DNA of 64,000 nt, taken from assembly GCF_016595245.1 (NCBI RefSeq), contig NZ_JAENHM010000023.1, positions 1 to 64,000 of the forward strand. Direction: 5' to 3'. Each line of letters starts with the position of its first letter. The first letter of the stretch is position 1. This document shows, piece by piece, positions 1-8,320 of the stretch. The notes below the pieces were generated by a model. The model searched no databases, was not told the origin of the DNA, and saw nothing but the letters and a program-made list of their open reading frames with translations. The DNA is from Azospirillum endophyticum. Lineage in GTDB: Bacteria > Pseudomonadota > Alphaproteobacteria > Azospirillales > Azospirillaceae. Position numbers and translations under genes: made by a program.

Positions 1-18
1 CTCGATCGGCTTGATCTC
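1..18 (+). rRNA. rrl: 23S rRNA, 3' end only
   Basis: The first bases match the conserved 3' terminus of alphaproteobacterial 23S rRNA (CTCGATCGGCTTGATC, recognised from memory). The rest of the gene lies left of the window. The spacer that follows holds a stem-loop (51-60 paired with 65-75). Bases 140-161 can pair with 286-305 around the 5S gene, as expected of an rRNA processing stem. There is no tRNA in the spacer. The exact 3' end is uncertain by a few bases. Confidence 0.65.
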
Positions 19-162
19 GACACCACACATAACCGCGCCATGCGCAGCAGCAAGCCTGCTCCAAAGCAGGGCTTGACCAGCGCACAGCCGTTCGATATCT
101 CCTCACCTCACTTGCACTGAACAAGCATAGGCTTCGGAACGGAGCGTCGGTCTTGAGCCTTG

Positions 163-285
163 GTGACCTGGTGGTCATGGCGAGGTGTCAAACACCCGAT
201 CCCATCCCGAACTCGGCCGTGAAAAGCCTCCGCGCCAATGGTACTGCGTCTTAAGACGTGGGAGAGTAGGTCGCCGCCAGGTCAC
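163..285 (+). rRNA. rrf: 5S ribosomal RNA
   Basis: The typical 5S internal signature is present: CCCGATCCCATCCCGAACTC around 196-215 and GGGAGAGTAGG near 260. The terminal helix is formed by GTGACCTGG at 163 and CCAGGTCAC ending at 285. Length of about 120 nt fits. It is the last gene of an rrn operon; no tRNA-fMet lies between it and the terminator, unlike many alphaproteobacterial rrn operons. Confidence 0.95.
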
Positions 286-342
286 TCAGGCTCAAGAGAC
301 GCTCCATAACGAAGCTCATGCTTGCATCTTCACTGACATCGC

Positions 343-380
343 GAACGCCCCGGCTCACATGAGCCGGGGCGTTCGTGTGT
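343..380 (+). terminator. Intrinsic terminator of the rRNA operon
   Basis: A perfect 15-bp GC-rich stem (343-357 with 360-374) has a very short loop and is followed by a T-rich stretch. It lies about 60 nt after the 5S gene and ends the rrn operon. Confidence 0.9.
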
Positions 381-498
381 TCGTTTCTATGCCGGAAATT
401 CGAAAGCAAGCGCCGGAGTGTGTGATCCTGTCTTGTGGTCCACATTGCTTCCTCATCGCACCACGAACCCTGTAGGGTTCTTGCCGGGAGAGGGACAC

Positions 499-1587
499 AT
501 GACGGTCGCACTCGACACTTCCGCCCCTGAAGCAACCAGTGCCGAAACGGAAAACTGGGACGCACTGCGCCGCCGCGACCCTGCCTCTGACGGGCGGTTC
601 GTTTATGCCGTCCGCAGCACCGGGGTCTATTGCCGTCCGAGCTGTGCCGCCCGGCCGGCCCGGCCGGAGAATGTCGTCTTCTATGCCACGAATGCCGAGG
701 CGGAGCAGGCCGGGTTCCGGCCCTGCAAACGCTGCCGGCCCGATGGGCCAAGTCAAAGCGACCGCCGGGCCGAGGCGGTCGCCCGTGCCTGCCGGCTGAT
801 CGAGGAAGCGGAGGAGGCGCCGCTGCTGGAGGACCTTGCCGCGGCGGTGGAAATGAGCCCGCATCATTTCCACCGTATCTTCAAACAGGCGACCGGAGTC
901 ACCCCGCGTGCCTATGTCCAGGCCAGCCGGGCAGCCCGTGTCGCCGGCGCCTTGCAGCAGGCAGGCAGCGTGACCGAGGCGATCTATGAGGCCGGCTATG
1001 GTTCCTCCGGGCGCTTCTACGAGACCGCGGGCGCGCGGCTGGGGATGACGCCGACCAGCTATCGTAAGGGCGGAATGGGTGAGACCATCCGTTTCGCGCT
1101 CGGGGTTTGTTCGCTCGGCTCGGTTCTGGTCGCAGCCACCGAGCGCGGGGTGTGCGCCATCCTGCTGGGCGACGATCCCGACATGCTGCTCCGTGATCTA
1201 GAGGACCGTTTTCCCAAAGCCGAACTGATCGGCGGCGATGCGGACTTCGAGGCGACCGTGGCGCAGGTGGTGGGCTTCGTCGAGGCGCCGAGTACCGGAC
1301 TTGCCTTGCCGTTGGACATCGGCGGCACCGCCTTTCAGCAGCGGGTGTGGCAGGCGTTGCGCGCCATCCCGGCCGGACGGACCGCCAGCTATGCCGAGGT
1401 CGCTGGCGCCATCGGCGAGCCGGCGGCGGTGCGGGCAGTGGCGCGGGCCTGTGGCGCCAATCCGCTGGCGGTGGCGATCCCCTGCCATCGGGTGGTGCGC
1501 TCGGATGGCGGTCTATCGGGGTATCGCTGGGGTGTGGAGCGCAAGCGGGATCTGCTGGACCGTGAGCGCAAGGAGGCGGTGCAGTGA
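499..1587 (+). CDS. ada: Ada: bifunctional transcriptional activator and O6-methylguanine-DNA methyltransferase
   Basis: 362 aa. It repairs alkylated DNA by irreversible transfer of methyl groups to its own cysteines and, once methylated, activates the adaptive response. Domains in order: zinc-binding Ada domain (Cys45, Cys49, Cys76, Cys79; Cys45 corresponds to the methyl-phosphotriester acceptor), AraC-type helix-turn-helix (about 95-190), and methyltransferase domain with the PCHRV active site at Cys329. The start at 499 is chosen for its Shine-Dalgarno GGGAGAGGGA; an in-frame upstream ATG at 418 has none and would add a non-conserved tail. Its stop overlaps the start of the next gene, a 2OG-Fe(II) oxygenase, so the two probably form one alkylation-response operon. 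Confidence 0.96.
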   Translation: MTVALDTSAPEATSAETENWDALRRRDPASDGRFVYAVRSTGVYCRPSCAARPARPENVVFYATNAEAEQAGFRPCKRCRPDGPSQSDRRAEAVARACRLIEEAEEAPLLEDLAAAVEMSPHHFHRIFKQATGVTPRAYVQASRAARVAGALQQAGSVTEAIYEAGYGSSGRFYETAGARLGMTPTSYRKGGMGETIRFALGVCSLGSVLVAATERGVCAILLGDDPDMLLRDLEDRFPKAELIGGDADFEATVAQVVGFVEAPSTGLALPLDIGGTAFQQRVWQALRAIPAGRTASYAEVAGAIGEPAAVRAVARACGANPLAVAIPCHRVVRSDGGLSGYRWGVERKRDLLDRERKEAVQ

Positions 1588-2282
1588 TGGTGCTGGAACA
1601 GCTGGACTGGCTGCGGATCGAAGCGGAACTGGATTCGGTGGGCCATGCCGTCGCGGGGCCGCTGCTGGATGGCGAGACCTGCGGGGCACTGGCCGGGCTC
1701 TATGAGCAGGACACCCCTTTCCGCAGTCGGGTGGTGATGGAGAGGCATGGGTTCGGCAAGGGCGAATACAAATACTTCGCCCACCCGCTGCCTGAACCGA
1801 TCGCGGCCTTGCGCGGACCGCTTTACCGGCGGTTGGCGCCGGTTGCCAACCGATGGGCCGAAGCGATGGAACTCGATACCCGTTATCCGGCGGACCATGC
1901 GGATTTTCTGGAGCGCTGCCATGCCGCGGGACAGACGCGTCCCACGCCGCTGCTGCTGAAATATGGTCCCGGCGATTACAACTGCCTGCATCAGGACCTG
2001 TATGGCGAAACGGTGTTTCCGTTGCAGGTCGCCATCCTGCTGTCGGCGCCGGGATCGAAATTCAGCGGTGGAGAATTCGTCCTGACCGAGCAGCGTCCGC
2101 GCATGCAATCTCGTGCCACCGTGGTGCCGCTGGCTCTGGGAGAGGCGGTGATCTTCGCGGTGGACCAGCGCCCGGTCCAAGGCACCCGGGGCACCTATCG
2201 CGTCCGGCATCGCCATGGTGTCAGCCCGGTACGGTCGGGTGCGCGTCATACGCTGGGCATCATCTTCCACGACGGGGCGTGA
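1587..2282 (+). CDS. 2OG-Fe(II) oxygenase linked to Ada
   Basis: 231 aa. Probable iron- and 2-oxoglutarate-dependent dioxygenase. The iron-binding HxD lies in the motif HQDLYG, the distal His in RHRHGVSPV, and the 2OG-binding Arg in ARHTLGIIFH, all correctly ordered in the C-terminal half. Genes of this type often follow ada and may repair alkylated nucleic acid in the manner of AlkB, but the protein is not AlkB itself and its substrate is unknown. The ATG at 1587 overlaps the ada stop as TGATG and sits 10 nt after AAGGAGG; a GTG at 1584 is the alternative. It converges on the Ped permease gene with only 4 nt between them. Confidence 0.85.
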   Translation: MVLEQLDWLRIEAELDSVGHAVAGPLLDGETCGALAGLYEQDTPFRSRVVMERHGFGKGEYKYFAHPLPEPIAALRGPLYRRLAPVANRWAEAMELDTRYPADHADFLERCHAAGQTRPTPLLLKYGPGDYNCLHQDLYGETVFPLQVAILLSAPGSKFSGGEFVLTEQRPRMQSRATVVPLALGEAVIFAVDQRPVQGTRGTYRVRHRHGVSPVRSGARHTLGIIFHDGA

Positions 2283-2286
2283 GGCG

Positions 2287-3105
2287 TCATCCCGCAGCCG
2301 ACGGGGCCCGCGATCCCATGCCACGCGCAGGTGAATAGCCGCGCACCGCCAGAGCCGCGAACAGCAGGGTGGCGCCGGTGACGACCGCCAGCGCCAGCCC
2401 GTCGATCCGGCCATGGAGCGCGAAGCGGATCAGCTCCACCCCATGGGTGAAGGGGTTGATACTGCACAGCCACCACAGCAGCGGCCCGGCCTCCTCCATG
2501 CGGTAAAGCGGGTAGAGGGCGGAGGAGAGGAAGAAGAGAGGGAAGACGACGAAGTTCATCACCCCGGCGAAATTCTCCAGCTGACGGATGGTGGAGGCCA
2601 GGACCATGCCGAGAGCCCCAAGCATCAGCCCGTTCAGCAGCAGGGCCGGCAGCACCGTCAGCGGCGCCCAGACCGGAAGATTGATGCCGTAGAGCCTGAC
2701 GATCAGCAGGAAGGCCGCCACCTGCAGAACCGACACCACCACTCCGCCCAGCAGCCGCGCCACCAGCAGGAAGGCGCGGGGCAGCGGGCTGGTCAGCAGG
2801 ATGCGCATGCTGCCCATCTCACGGTCGTAGACCATCGACAGCGAACCCTGCATGCCGTTGAACAGCTGGATCATGCCGATCAGTCCCGGCACGATGTAGA
2901 CTTCGTAGGGGATGTAAGTCTCGTAGGGCGGGATGATGGCGATGCCGAGCGCCGCCCGGAACCCCGCCGCGAAGACGAACAGCCAGACCAGCGGACGGAC
3001 CAGCGCGCCGAGAAAGCGTTCGCGCTGATGGACGAAGCGCAGCACCTCGCGCAGGACGATGCCGCGGAAGGCGATCCCCCAGGTCCCGAGTTGCCGATTG
3101 GTCAT
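2287..3105 (-). CDS. pedC: ABC-2 type permease of the PQQ alcohol dehydrogenase system (PedC-like)
   Basis: 272 aa integral membrane protein with about six hydrophobic segments and the ABC-2 fold. Its neighbours place it with the permease of alcohol-dehydrogenase-linked ABC systems (PedC of Pseudomonas). The start at 3105 overlaps the ATPase stop as ATGA, so the two are translationally coupled; upstream in-frame ATG codons would lie inside the ATPase gene. Last gene of a four-gene minus-strand operon. In P. putida the homologous PedA1A2BC system supports growth that depends on rare-earth elements, so uptake of a lanthanide or its chelator is the best guess. ABC-2 permeases more often export, so the direction is open. 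Confidence 0.85.
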   Translation of the reverse strand: MTNRQLGTWGIAFRGIVLREVLRFVHQRERFLGALVRPLVWLFVFAAGFRAALGIAIIPPYETYIPYEVYIVPGLIGMIQLFNGMQGSLSMVYDREMGSMRILLTSPLPRAFLLVARLLGGVVVSVLQVAAFLLIVRLYGINLPVWAPLTVLPALLLNGLMLGALGMVLASTIRQLENFAGVMNFVVFPLFFLSSALYPLYRMEEAGPLLWWLCSINPFTHGVELIRFALHGRIDGLALAVVTGATLLFAALAVRGYSPARGMGSRAPSAAG

Positions 3106-3866
3106 GCCGCGACCTCCATGTCGGCCGCTGGATTGGCTGCGGTCAGCCGGTCGAAGCTCTCGGCCACGTTGGCGCAGCCGGCCTCGGCATTCACCACGGC
3201 GACCGGTCCGCTTGCGCGCACCCGGCCGCGATGCAGAACCACCACATGGTCGGTGGCGGGATCGATCTCGTCGATCAAATGGGTGGCCCACAGCACGGCG
3301 ATGCCGTCCTCCGCGCACAGCGCGTGGACATGGCGGATCAGCGTGCGCCGGGCGGGGATGTCCAGCCCGACGGTCGGTTCGTCCAGCAGCAGCAGGGTCG
3401 GGCGGTGCAGCAGGGCGCGGGCGATCTCCACCCGTCGGCGATGGCCGCCGTTCAGCGCGCGGATTTTTTCCCCCCGTCGTTCGAACAGCGACAGCCGGGT
3501 GAGCTCCGACTCGATTCGCCGGTCGGCGTCGCGCCGGCCGATGCCGTGCAGCGCCGCGAAGTAGCGCAGGTTCTGAAGCACCGTCAGGTCGAGGTCGAGA
3601 GTCGGTTGCTGGAACACCACGCCCAGCCCGGCCAGCGCGTCGCCCGACGCCTGCACGATGTCGTGGCCGTGGATGCGCACCTGCCCGGCGGTCGGCCGCA
3701 GCAGGCCGGTGGCGAGCGCGAACAGCGTGCTCTTCCCGGCCCCGTTGGGGCCGAGCAGGCAGGTGAAGGCACCGGGCATCACGCGGAAGCCGACACCCTC
3801 CAGCGCAAGACGGTTCCCGCCATAGCCGTGGCGAAGTCCGTCGACCTCCAATGCCGGCACCGTCAT
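3102..3866 (-). CDS. pedB: ABC transporter ATPase of the PQQ alcohol dehydrogenase system (PedB-like)
   Basis: 254 aa from the ATG at 3866, which has GGAGG six bases upstream; an ATG at 3896 would add a ten-residue Gly/Ser-rich tail. Walker A is GPNGAGKST and Walker B is LLLLDEPTVGLD, with the Q-loop in VVFQQPT. The signature motif reads LNGGHRRR instead of LSGGQ(R)R, a variant worth noting. It energises the PedC-like permease directly downstream. It shows the DLDLTVLQNLRYFAALHG stretch typical of the alcohol-dehydrogenase-associated ATPase family, which sets it apart from the LivG/LivF ATPases elsewhere in this window. Confidence 0.88.
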   Translation of the reverse strand: MTVPALEVDGLRHGYGGNRLALEGVGFRVMPGAFTCLLGPNGAGKSTLFALATGLLRPTAGQVRIHGHDIVQASGDALAGLGVVFQQPTLDLDLTVLQNLRYFAALHGIGRRDADRRIESELTRLSLFERRGEKIRALNGGHRRRVEIARALLHRPTLLLLDEPTVGLDIPARRTLIRHVHALCAEDGIAVLWATHLIDEIDPATDHVVVLHRGRVRASGPVAVVNAEAGCANVAESFDRLTAANPAADMEVAA

Positions 3867-3900
3867 TCCGCCACCTCCGCTGCCTCCGCCCGTCATCGTT

Positions 3901-4878
3901 TCAGCCCTTGACCGCCACGCCCCAGGGATAGCGGCCGACCTTGACCGACTTGGTCACCTTCAGGCCGTCGACGTCGATTACCGAAACGTCGCCGCTGACC
4001 CCGTTGGTGGTGTAGAGCGTCTTCTGGTCCGGCGTCAGGGCCAACTGCCAGACGCGACGACCGACGAGCAGGTAGTCCTTCACCTCGAAGGTCTTGGCAT
4101 CCACCACCGCGACATGGTTGGCCGGACCGAGTGCCACGAAGGCATAGCGGCCGTCGTCGGTCAGCTTGACCCCCACCGGCTGGATGCGGTCCTTGGCGAC
4201 GCCCTTGATGTGGAAGTCGACGACCTTCTTGACCTGGCGGGTGGCGGTGTCGATGACGCTGACGGTGCCGCCGATCTCGGACGAGACCCACAGCTGCGAT
4301 CCGTCCTTGGTGAATTGGGCATAGCGGGGACGGGGGCCGACCAGCGTGTTGTCGACCACTGCGCGCTTTTCCATGTCGATCCAATGGACCATGCTGGTGG
4401 TCTCGGAGGTGTTGACGCCCCATCGGCCGTCGGGGCTGACATCCATCCCCTCCGGCTCCACCCCGACATCGACCTGGAAGGCGACCTTGCGCGTCGGCAC
4501 GTCGACCACGGTGACGATGTTGCTGTCCTCGTTGGCGATGAACAGGCTCTTGCCGTCGGGGCTGAGGGCGAACTGTTCGGGATCTTCGCCCGACGGCAGG
4601 TTGTGGACGATCTTCTTGCTGGCGAGATCGAGGACCTGCACCGCATGGTCGTCGCTGGCGCAGATGAACAGCTGGGTCCCGTCCTTCGACAGGGTGATGC
4701 CGCGCGGACGCTTGCCGACCTTGATCGTATCGGTGACCGCCATGGACTTGCCGTCGATCACCGACAGCGTGTTGTCCTTCTCGTTCGACACATAGATGGT
4801 CTGGGCCGAGGCGGCCGATGCCAGAAGGGTGGCGACCAGGGCGGCTAAGGATATGCCGGTGGAGCGGGAGGCGGTCAT
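3901..4878 (-). CDS. pedA2: PQQ-dependent catabolism-associated YVTN beta-propeller protein (PedA2-like)
   Basis: 325 aa with a signal peptide (cleavage after about residue 25, ASAQT), so periplasmic. The mature part is a run of about seven repeats of the YVTN/beta-propeller kind (e.g. IYVSNEKDNTLSVIDG, LFIANEDSNIVTVVDV). Such propellers sit in the ABC operons linked to PQQ alcohol dehydrogenases and are the A2 component of the P. putida PedA1A2BC system; the molecular role is unknown. The start at 4878 overlaps the stop of the binding-protein gene as ATGA, and the ATPase follows within 35 nt. Confidence 0.88.
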   Translation of the reverse strand: MTASRSTGISLAALVATLLASAASAQTIYVSNEKDNTLSVIDGKSMAVTDTIKVGKRPRGITLSKDGTQLFICASDDHAVQVLDLASKKIVHNLPSGEDPEQFALSPDGKSLFIANEDSNIVTVVDVPTRKVAFQVDVGVEPEGMDVSPDGRWGVNTSETTSMVHWIDMEKRAVVDNTLVGPRPRYAQFTKDGSQLWVSSEIGGTVSVIDTATRQVKKVVDFHIKGVAKDRIQPVGVKLTDDGRYAFVALGPANHVAVVDAKTFEVKDYLLVGRRVWQLALTPDQKTLYTTNGVSGDVSVIDVDGLKVTKSVKVGRYPWGVAVKG

Positions 4879-6110
4879 GGCGTGGTCTTTCCTCGCGTCT
4901 TGCAGAGCGTTTCCGGTTGGTCGTAGCCCAGGCTGTCCAGTTCGGTCCGCGGATGTAGGAACCCTTCCTGCGGCGACACCGACACCAGCGAGCGGTCGGC
5001 GGCCAGCAGCACGGGCTGGCGCAGCTGGCCGTCCCAGGGCCGCAGGCTGAGCGGTGCGCCGCGGAAGGCGGACATGGTGAAATCGGGCGACTGGATGAAG
5101 GCGATCAGACGATCGGGATCGGCGGTGCGGGCACGGGCGGCCGCTTCGCCCACCACGCGGACGGCAGTCCAGTCATTGTGGTCGCGTGCCGTCATCGGGC
5201 GCTTGGCCGACGCCTTGAAGCGGGATTGCAGCTGTGCCGCGCCCCATTGCTCGTGGGTGCGGTGCCAGACGGTGGGAACCAGCCCCTGGGTGCCGGCGAC
5301 CGGGCGCGGATCGGCGGTGCGGTAGGACAGGTAATCGCCGAATTCCCCGACCTCGTCGGCGACGACCAGCACGTCATAGGCCTTGGTCTGGGTGAAGACC
5401 GGGATTTCCGATTCCGCCGTGCGGTTGACGTCGCTTTCGGCCGTCCAGTCCTTCTCCGCCACGATCTGGCCACCGAAGCGCTTGGCGGCGCGGCGGATCG
5501 CATCGGCATACAGCTTGTCCTCCGGCCGGCGGCCGGTGACCAGGAACCAGCGCGGCCAGCGCTTCTTCACCAGATATTGCCCCAGCGCATCGGCCAGCAT
5601 CGCCCGGCTGGGCGCCACATGCACGAGGTTGGGCGCGCAGCCGCCGCCGCGCAAAGCGTCGTCGGGCGCAGTGGCGTTCAGCAGCAGCAGGTTGCGCGCC
5701 TCCGGCAGCTTCGACAGCGCCTCCACCGTAGCGCCGGGCGCATCGACGATGACGAAGCGGTCGCCGCGGCCGGCCAATTCGCGTAGGGCCGTGGCGGCGT
5801 CGCCATCCGGCGCCACCTCCACGCTGTCGAGCACGAAGGATTGCTTCAGGAACTTGCCGGTCGTGTTGTTGTCGGCGATGGCCAATGCCGCGCCGGCCAG
5901 CCCGTCGTCGGCGGCCGGCTCGGCGGGATCGGCGACGGAGGGTGGCGGTTCGGGCGTCTGCGACAGGAAACCGATGCGGATTTCGCCCACGGTCTGCGGA
6001 AGGGGCTGTGCAGCGGCGCCAACGCCCGGCGTGCCGGCCAGCAGGACGGCACCGAGTGCCGCCAGCGACACGCTGTGGAGAAGGTGGGGCAGGCGGGTCG
6101 TTGTCATCAT
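4875..6110 (-). CDS. pedA1: ABC substrate-binding protein of the PQQ alcohol dehydrogenase system (PedA1-like)
   Basis: 411 aa with an N-terminal signal peptide (hydrophobic residues about 12-33). The fold looks like a branched-chain amino-acid-type periplasmic binding protein: IRIGFLSQTPEP near the N-terminus, then alternating alpha/beta segments. Family members occur only beside PQQ alcohol dehydrogenases. It is the first gene of the pedA1A2BC-like operon and is divergent from the MoxJ-like gene across 229 bp. The ligand is not known; a lanthanide-loaded chelator is a reasonable inference from the P. putida homologue and from the lanthanide signature of the nearby dehydrogenase. Confidence 0.85.
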   Translation of the reverse strand: MMTTTRLPHLLHSVSLAALGAVLLAGTPGVGAAAQPLPQTVGEIRIGFLSQTPEPPPSVADPAEPAADDGLAGAALAIADNNTTGKFLKQSFVLDSVEVAPDGDAATALRELAGRGDRFVIVDAPGATVEALSKLPEARNLLLLNATAPDDALRGGGCAPNLVHVAPSRAMLADALGQYLVKKRWPRWFLVTGRRPEDKLYADAIRRAAKRFGGQIVAEKDWTAESDVNRTAESEIPVFTQTKAYDVLVVADEVGEFGDYLSYRTADPRPVAGTQGLVPTVWHRTHEQWGAAQLQSRFKASAKRPMTARDHNDWTAVRVVGEAAARARTADPDRLIAFIQSPDFTMSAFRGAPLSLRPWDGQLRQPVLLAADRSLVSVSPQEGFLHPRTELDSLGYDQPETLCKTRGKTTP

Positions 6111-6252
6111 ATCCGTCGGAAGGCCAACAGTTTGGAGTGCAGCCTATCGGGCGAATCCCGACTTCGGAATGCGACTATGGAAGGATGGACAGGCCGAGGC
6201 AGGAGCGGTGCCGGCAAAGCGGCGGGCGGCCTGGTGGCGGGCCGTCCGTCTT

Positions 6253-6280
6253 GTACGAAAGTCCAATTATTGGCATGGCG
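6253..6280. promoter_or_regulatory. Shared promoter element, copy 1 (ped divergent region)
   Basis: The 12-mer AGTCCAATTATT at 6260-6271 recurs exactly at 11379-11390 before the cytochrome c-550 gene, with further matches on both sides (TAC.A upstream, G.A.GGC downstream). It lies 60-80 bp before the MoxJ-like gene and in the leader of the divergent ped ABC operon. It is probably the binding site of the regulator of this locus, by analogy with the response regulators ExaE/PedR1, but no regulator gene is in the window. Confidence 0.5.
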
Positions 6281-6339
6281 GAGTGGTGACTATCCTGGCT
6301 GCCCGTTCCATGAGGAACCCATCACTGCCGGGACCTGCC

Positions 6340-7218
6340 ATGGCGACCGTGACCCGCCGCCGATTCCTGTCCGGATTGGCCGCCAGCTGTGCAACCGTCG
6401 GGATTGCATCCGCCCTTGGCTATCCGCGGGCCGCCGCCGCCCGGCCGCTGGACGAGGTGGTGGAGCGCGGCCGTTTGCGGGTGGCGGTCTATCGCGATTT
6501 CCCGCCCTTCTCCTTCCAGCGCGACGGCAAACTGGTCGGCATCGACGTCGATCTCGCCCGGGCGATTGCGGAGAAGCTCGGCGTCAGGGCCGACATCTAC
6601 GAGCAGATCCCCGGAGAGACGGTGTCGGACGACCTGCGGGTCGCGGTGTGGCGCGGCAGCCTGTTCGGCGGTGAGCTGGCCGACATCATGATGCACATCC
6701 CCTACGACAAGCGCTTCGGCCTGATGAACCCGGAAGCGGTGCTGTTCGGCCCCTATCATCAGGAGGTCTTCGCCCTGGCCCGCGACCCGCAGCGGGTGCG
6801 CTCCGCCGTGCTGGCGACCCTGCCGGACGAGCCGATCGCGGTGGAGATCGACAGCGTTCCCGACTTCTTCCTGCTGGGTTTGCAGGGCGGGCGGCTGCGC
6901 AGCCGCATCATCCACTGCCCGACGCCCGAGGCCGCCATCGACAAGCTGACCTCCGGCGAGGCCGCGGCGGTGCTGGCACCGCTGAGCCAGGTGCAGGCGG
7001 CGCTCGGCGCGCGGGTGGAACAGTTTCCGGTCACCACCGTGACCCTGCCGGGCATGATGACCTCCAGCTGGAACATCGGCATGGCGACCAAGGAGAATTC
7101 CCGCGATCTCGCCTACAGCATCGGCGACGCGGTGGCGGCCCTGACCGAGGATGGAACGATGGCGAGGATCTTCACCGCCTACGGCGTCACCCACACGCCG
7201 CCGCCGCTGGTGGAGTGA
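6340..7218 (+). CDS. Quinoprotein dehydrogenase-associated periplasmic binding protein (MoxJ/PedA-like)
   Basis: 292 aa. An N-terminal Tat signal (TRRRFLSGLAA) precedes a family 3 solute-binding fold (LRVAVYRDFPPFSF, IDVDLARAIAEKLG). Homologues accompany methanol and alcohol dehydrogenases (MxaJ/XoxJ). Structural work on XoxJ suggests that it binds partly folded dehydrogenase and helps it mature, not that it imports a nutrient. The ATG at 6340 places the Tat motif close to the start; an ATG at 6310 is possible. The Tat signal implies folding in the cytoplasm. It heads a plus-strand run that continues with the SoxYZ-like carrier after 235 bp. Confidence 0.85.
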   Translation: MATVTRRRFLSGLAASCATVGIASALGYPRAAAARPLDEVVERGRLRVAVYRDFPPFSFQRDGKLVGIDVDLARAIAEKLGVRADIYEQIPGETVSDDLRVAVWRGSLFGGELADIMMHIPYDKRFGLMNPEAVLFGPYHQEVFALARDPQRVRSAVLATLPDEPIAVEIDSVPDFFLLGLQGGRLRSRIIHCPTPEAAIDKLTSGEAAAVLAPLSQVQAALGARVEQFPVTTVTLPGMMTSSWNIGMATKENSRDLAYSIGDAVAALTEDGTMARIFTAYGVTHTPPPLVE

Positions 7219-7299
7219 GAGCGTCCGACCCTGCGTACGCACTGCGAAGGTGTTTCATGGCTCGCGAGCGATGCCACTGGAATGAAACGACAGCTTCTC

Positions 7300-7394
7300 T
7301 CGGCCGTCATTCCCGCGAAGGCGGGAATCCAGCTGACCCGCTGATTTCCGGCAGAGAACGCCTGGGTCCCCGCCTTCGCGGGGATGACGGCCGA
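7300..7394. repeat. REP-like palindromic element
   Basis: Two arms of about 34 nt (7300-7333 and 7361-7394) are near-perfect inverted copies, each with the core CGTCATTCCCGCGAAGGCGGG. They flank a 27-nt loop. This is the common interspersed palindrome of alphaproteobacteria found between genes. Here it separates the MoxJ-like and SoxYZ-like genes and could act as a transcript stabiliser or attenuator. The element is known; its role here is unknown. Confidence 0.85.
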
Positions 7395-7453
7395 ATAACG
7401 AATGTGGCCAAGTTGGAAGCCGTCAGCTCGCTTCTTCCGGTCGGGAGGGGTGG

Positions 7454-8320
7454 ATGAGATACGCGCTGCGCCATATGGGACTCGCCGGTGCGATGTTCGC
7501 CGTCGCTTCCCCCGCACTCGCCGCAGGCTCTCCGTCCGATCCGCTGAACTCCGTGATGTGGGAGGCGTTGCGCGACCAGTATTTCGCCGGGGCGCCGGTC
7601 GTTTTCGATACCGCGGTCAAGGTCACCGCCCCCGCGGCGGCGGAGGATACGCGCGCGGTGCCGATCTCCGTCGATGCCACGGCGCTGGGGCGGGTGGTGG
7701 AGATGGTGGCGATTGCCGACCTCAATCCCTTTCCGCTGGTGCTGCGCTATCATCCCGGCACCGCGGCGCCCTATATCGCCACCCGCATCAAGATCCAGCA
7801 GGCGACCGCCCTGCGCGGGGCGGCGCGGACCGCCGACGGGGTCTGGCATGTCTCCGGCGTGCTGGTCGATGCGGCGGGCGGAGGATGCAGTGCGCCGCCG
7901 ACCTCCTACGCCCAGAAGGATTGGGCCGACCATGTCGGTGAGGTGCAGGCCCGGTTGTGGCCGGCGGACCCGGAGGGGGTGGCGCGGCTGCGGCTGCGCA
8001 TCCGCCATCCCAACGACACCGGCCTCGTCGATGGAATCCCCGCCTATTTCGTCGAGACCTTGCAGGTCGAGGCGCAGACTCCCGGCGGTTCGCCCGCGCT
8101 GGCGCGGATCGACAGCCTGGAGCCGGTGTCGGAGAATCCGGTCTATTCGCTGGACCTCCGTCCGCCGCCGGACGCCACCGCGCTGGTGCTGCGCGGCCGG
8201 GACAACCAGGGCGGCGAGATCCGCGCGACCATCCCGATGCCGCCGCCCGGTAGCAAACCGGCGATGAGGCCGGCGATGTCGCCGAAGCCCGCCGAGCAGC
8301 CGTGGAGTGTCGGGCAATGA
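7454..8320 (+). CDS. Quinoprotein dehydrogenase-associated SoxYZ-like carrier protein
   Basis: 288 aa with a signal peptide (cleavage after about residue 24, ALAAG). It fuses a SoxY-like and a SoxZ-like half. Between them lies AGGGCSAPP with Cys145, the only cysteine in the protein, placed like the carrier cysteine of the SoxY swinging arm. SoxYZ carries sulfur intermediates on that cysteine, so a covalent carrier role in the periplasm is implied here. The cargo in alcohol oxidation is unknown. A strong Shine-Dalgarno (GGGAGGGG) precedes 7454. The stop overlaps the metallo-hydrolase start as ATGA, so the two are made together. Confidence 0.87.
   Translation: MRYALRHMGLAGAMFAVASPALAAGSPSDPLNSVMWEALRDQYFAGAPVVFDTAVKVTAPAAAEDTRAVPISVDATALGRVVEMVAIADLNPFPLVLRYHPGTAAPYIATRIKIQQATALRGAARTADGVWHVSGVLVDAAGGGCSAPPTSYAQKDWADHVGEVQARLWPADPEGVARLRLRIRHPNDTGLVDGIPAYFVETLQVEAQTPGGSPALARIDSLEPVSENPVYSLDLRPPPDATALVLRGRDNQGGEIRATIPMPPPGSKPAMRPAMSPKPAEQPWSVGQ

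Noticed and set aside
286-342. tRNA-fMet after the 5S gene, common in alphaproteobacterial rrn operons
   Set aside because: Only 57 nt lie between 5S and the terminator, too few for a tRNA, and no cloverleaf is visible.
5383-6339. N-terminal extension of the MoxJ-like frame over the ped binding-protein gene
   Set aside because: The extension is the reverse complement of a conserved gene; the Tat signal near 6340 marks the true start.
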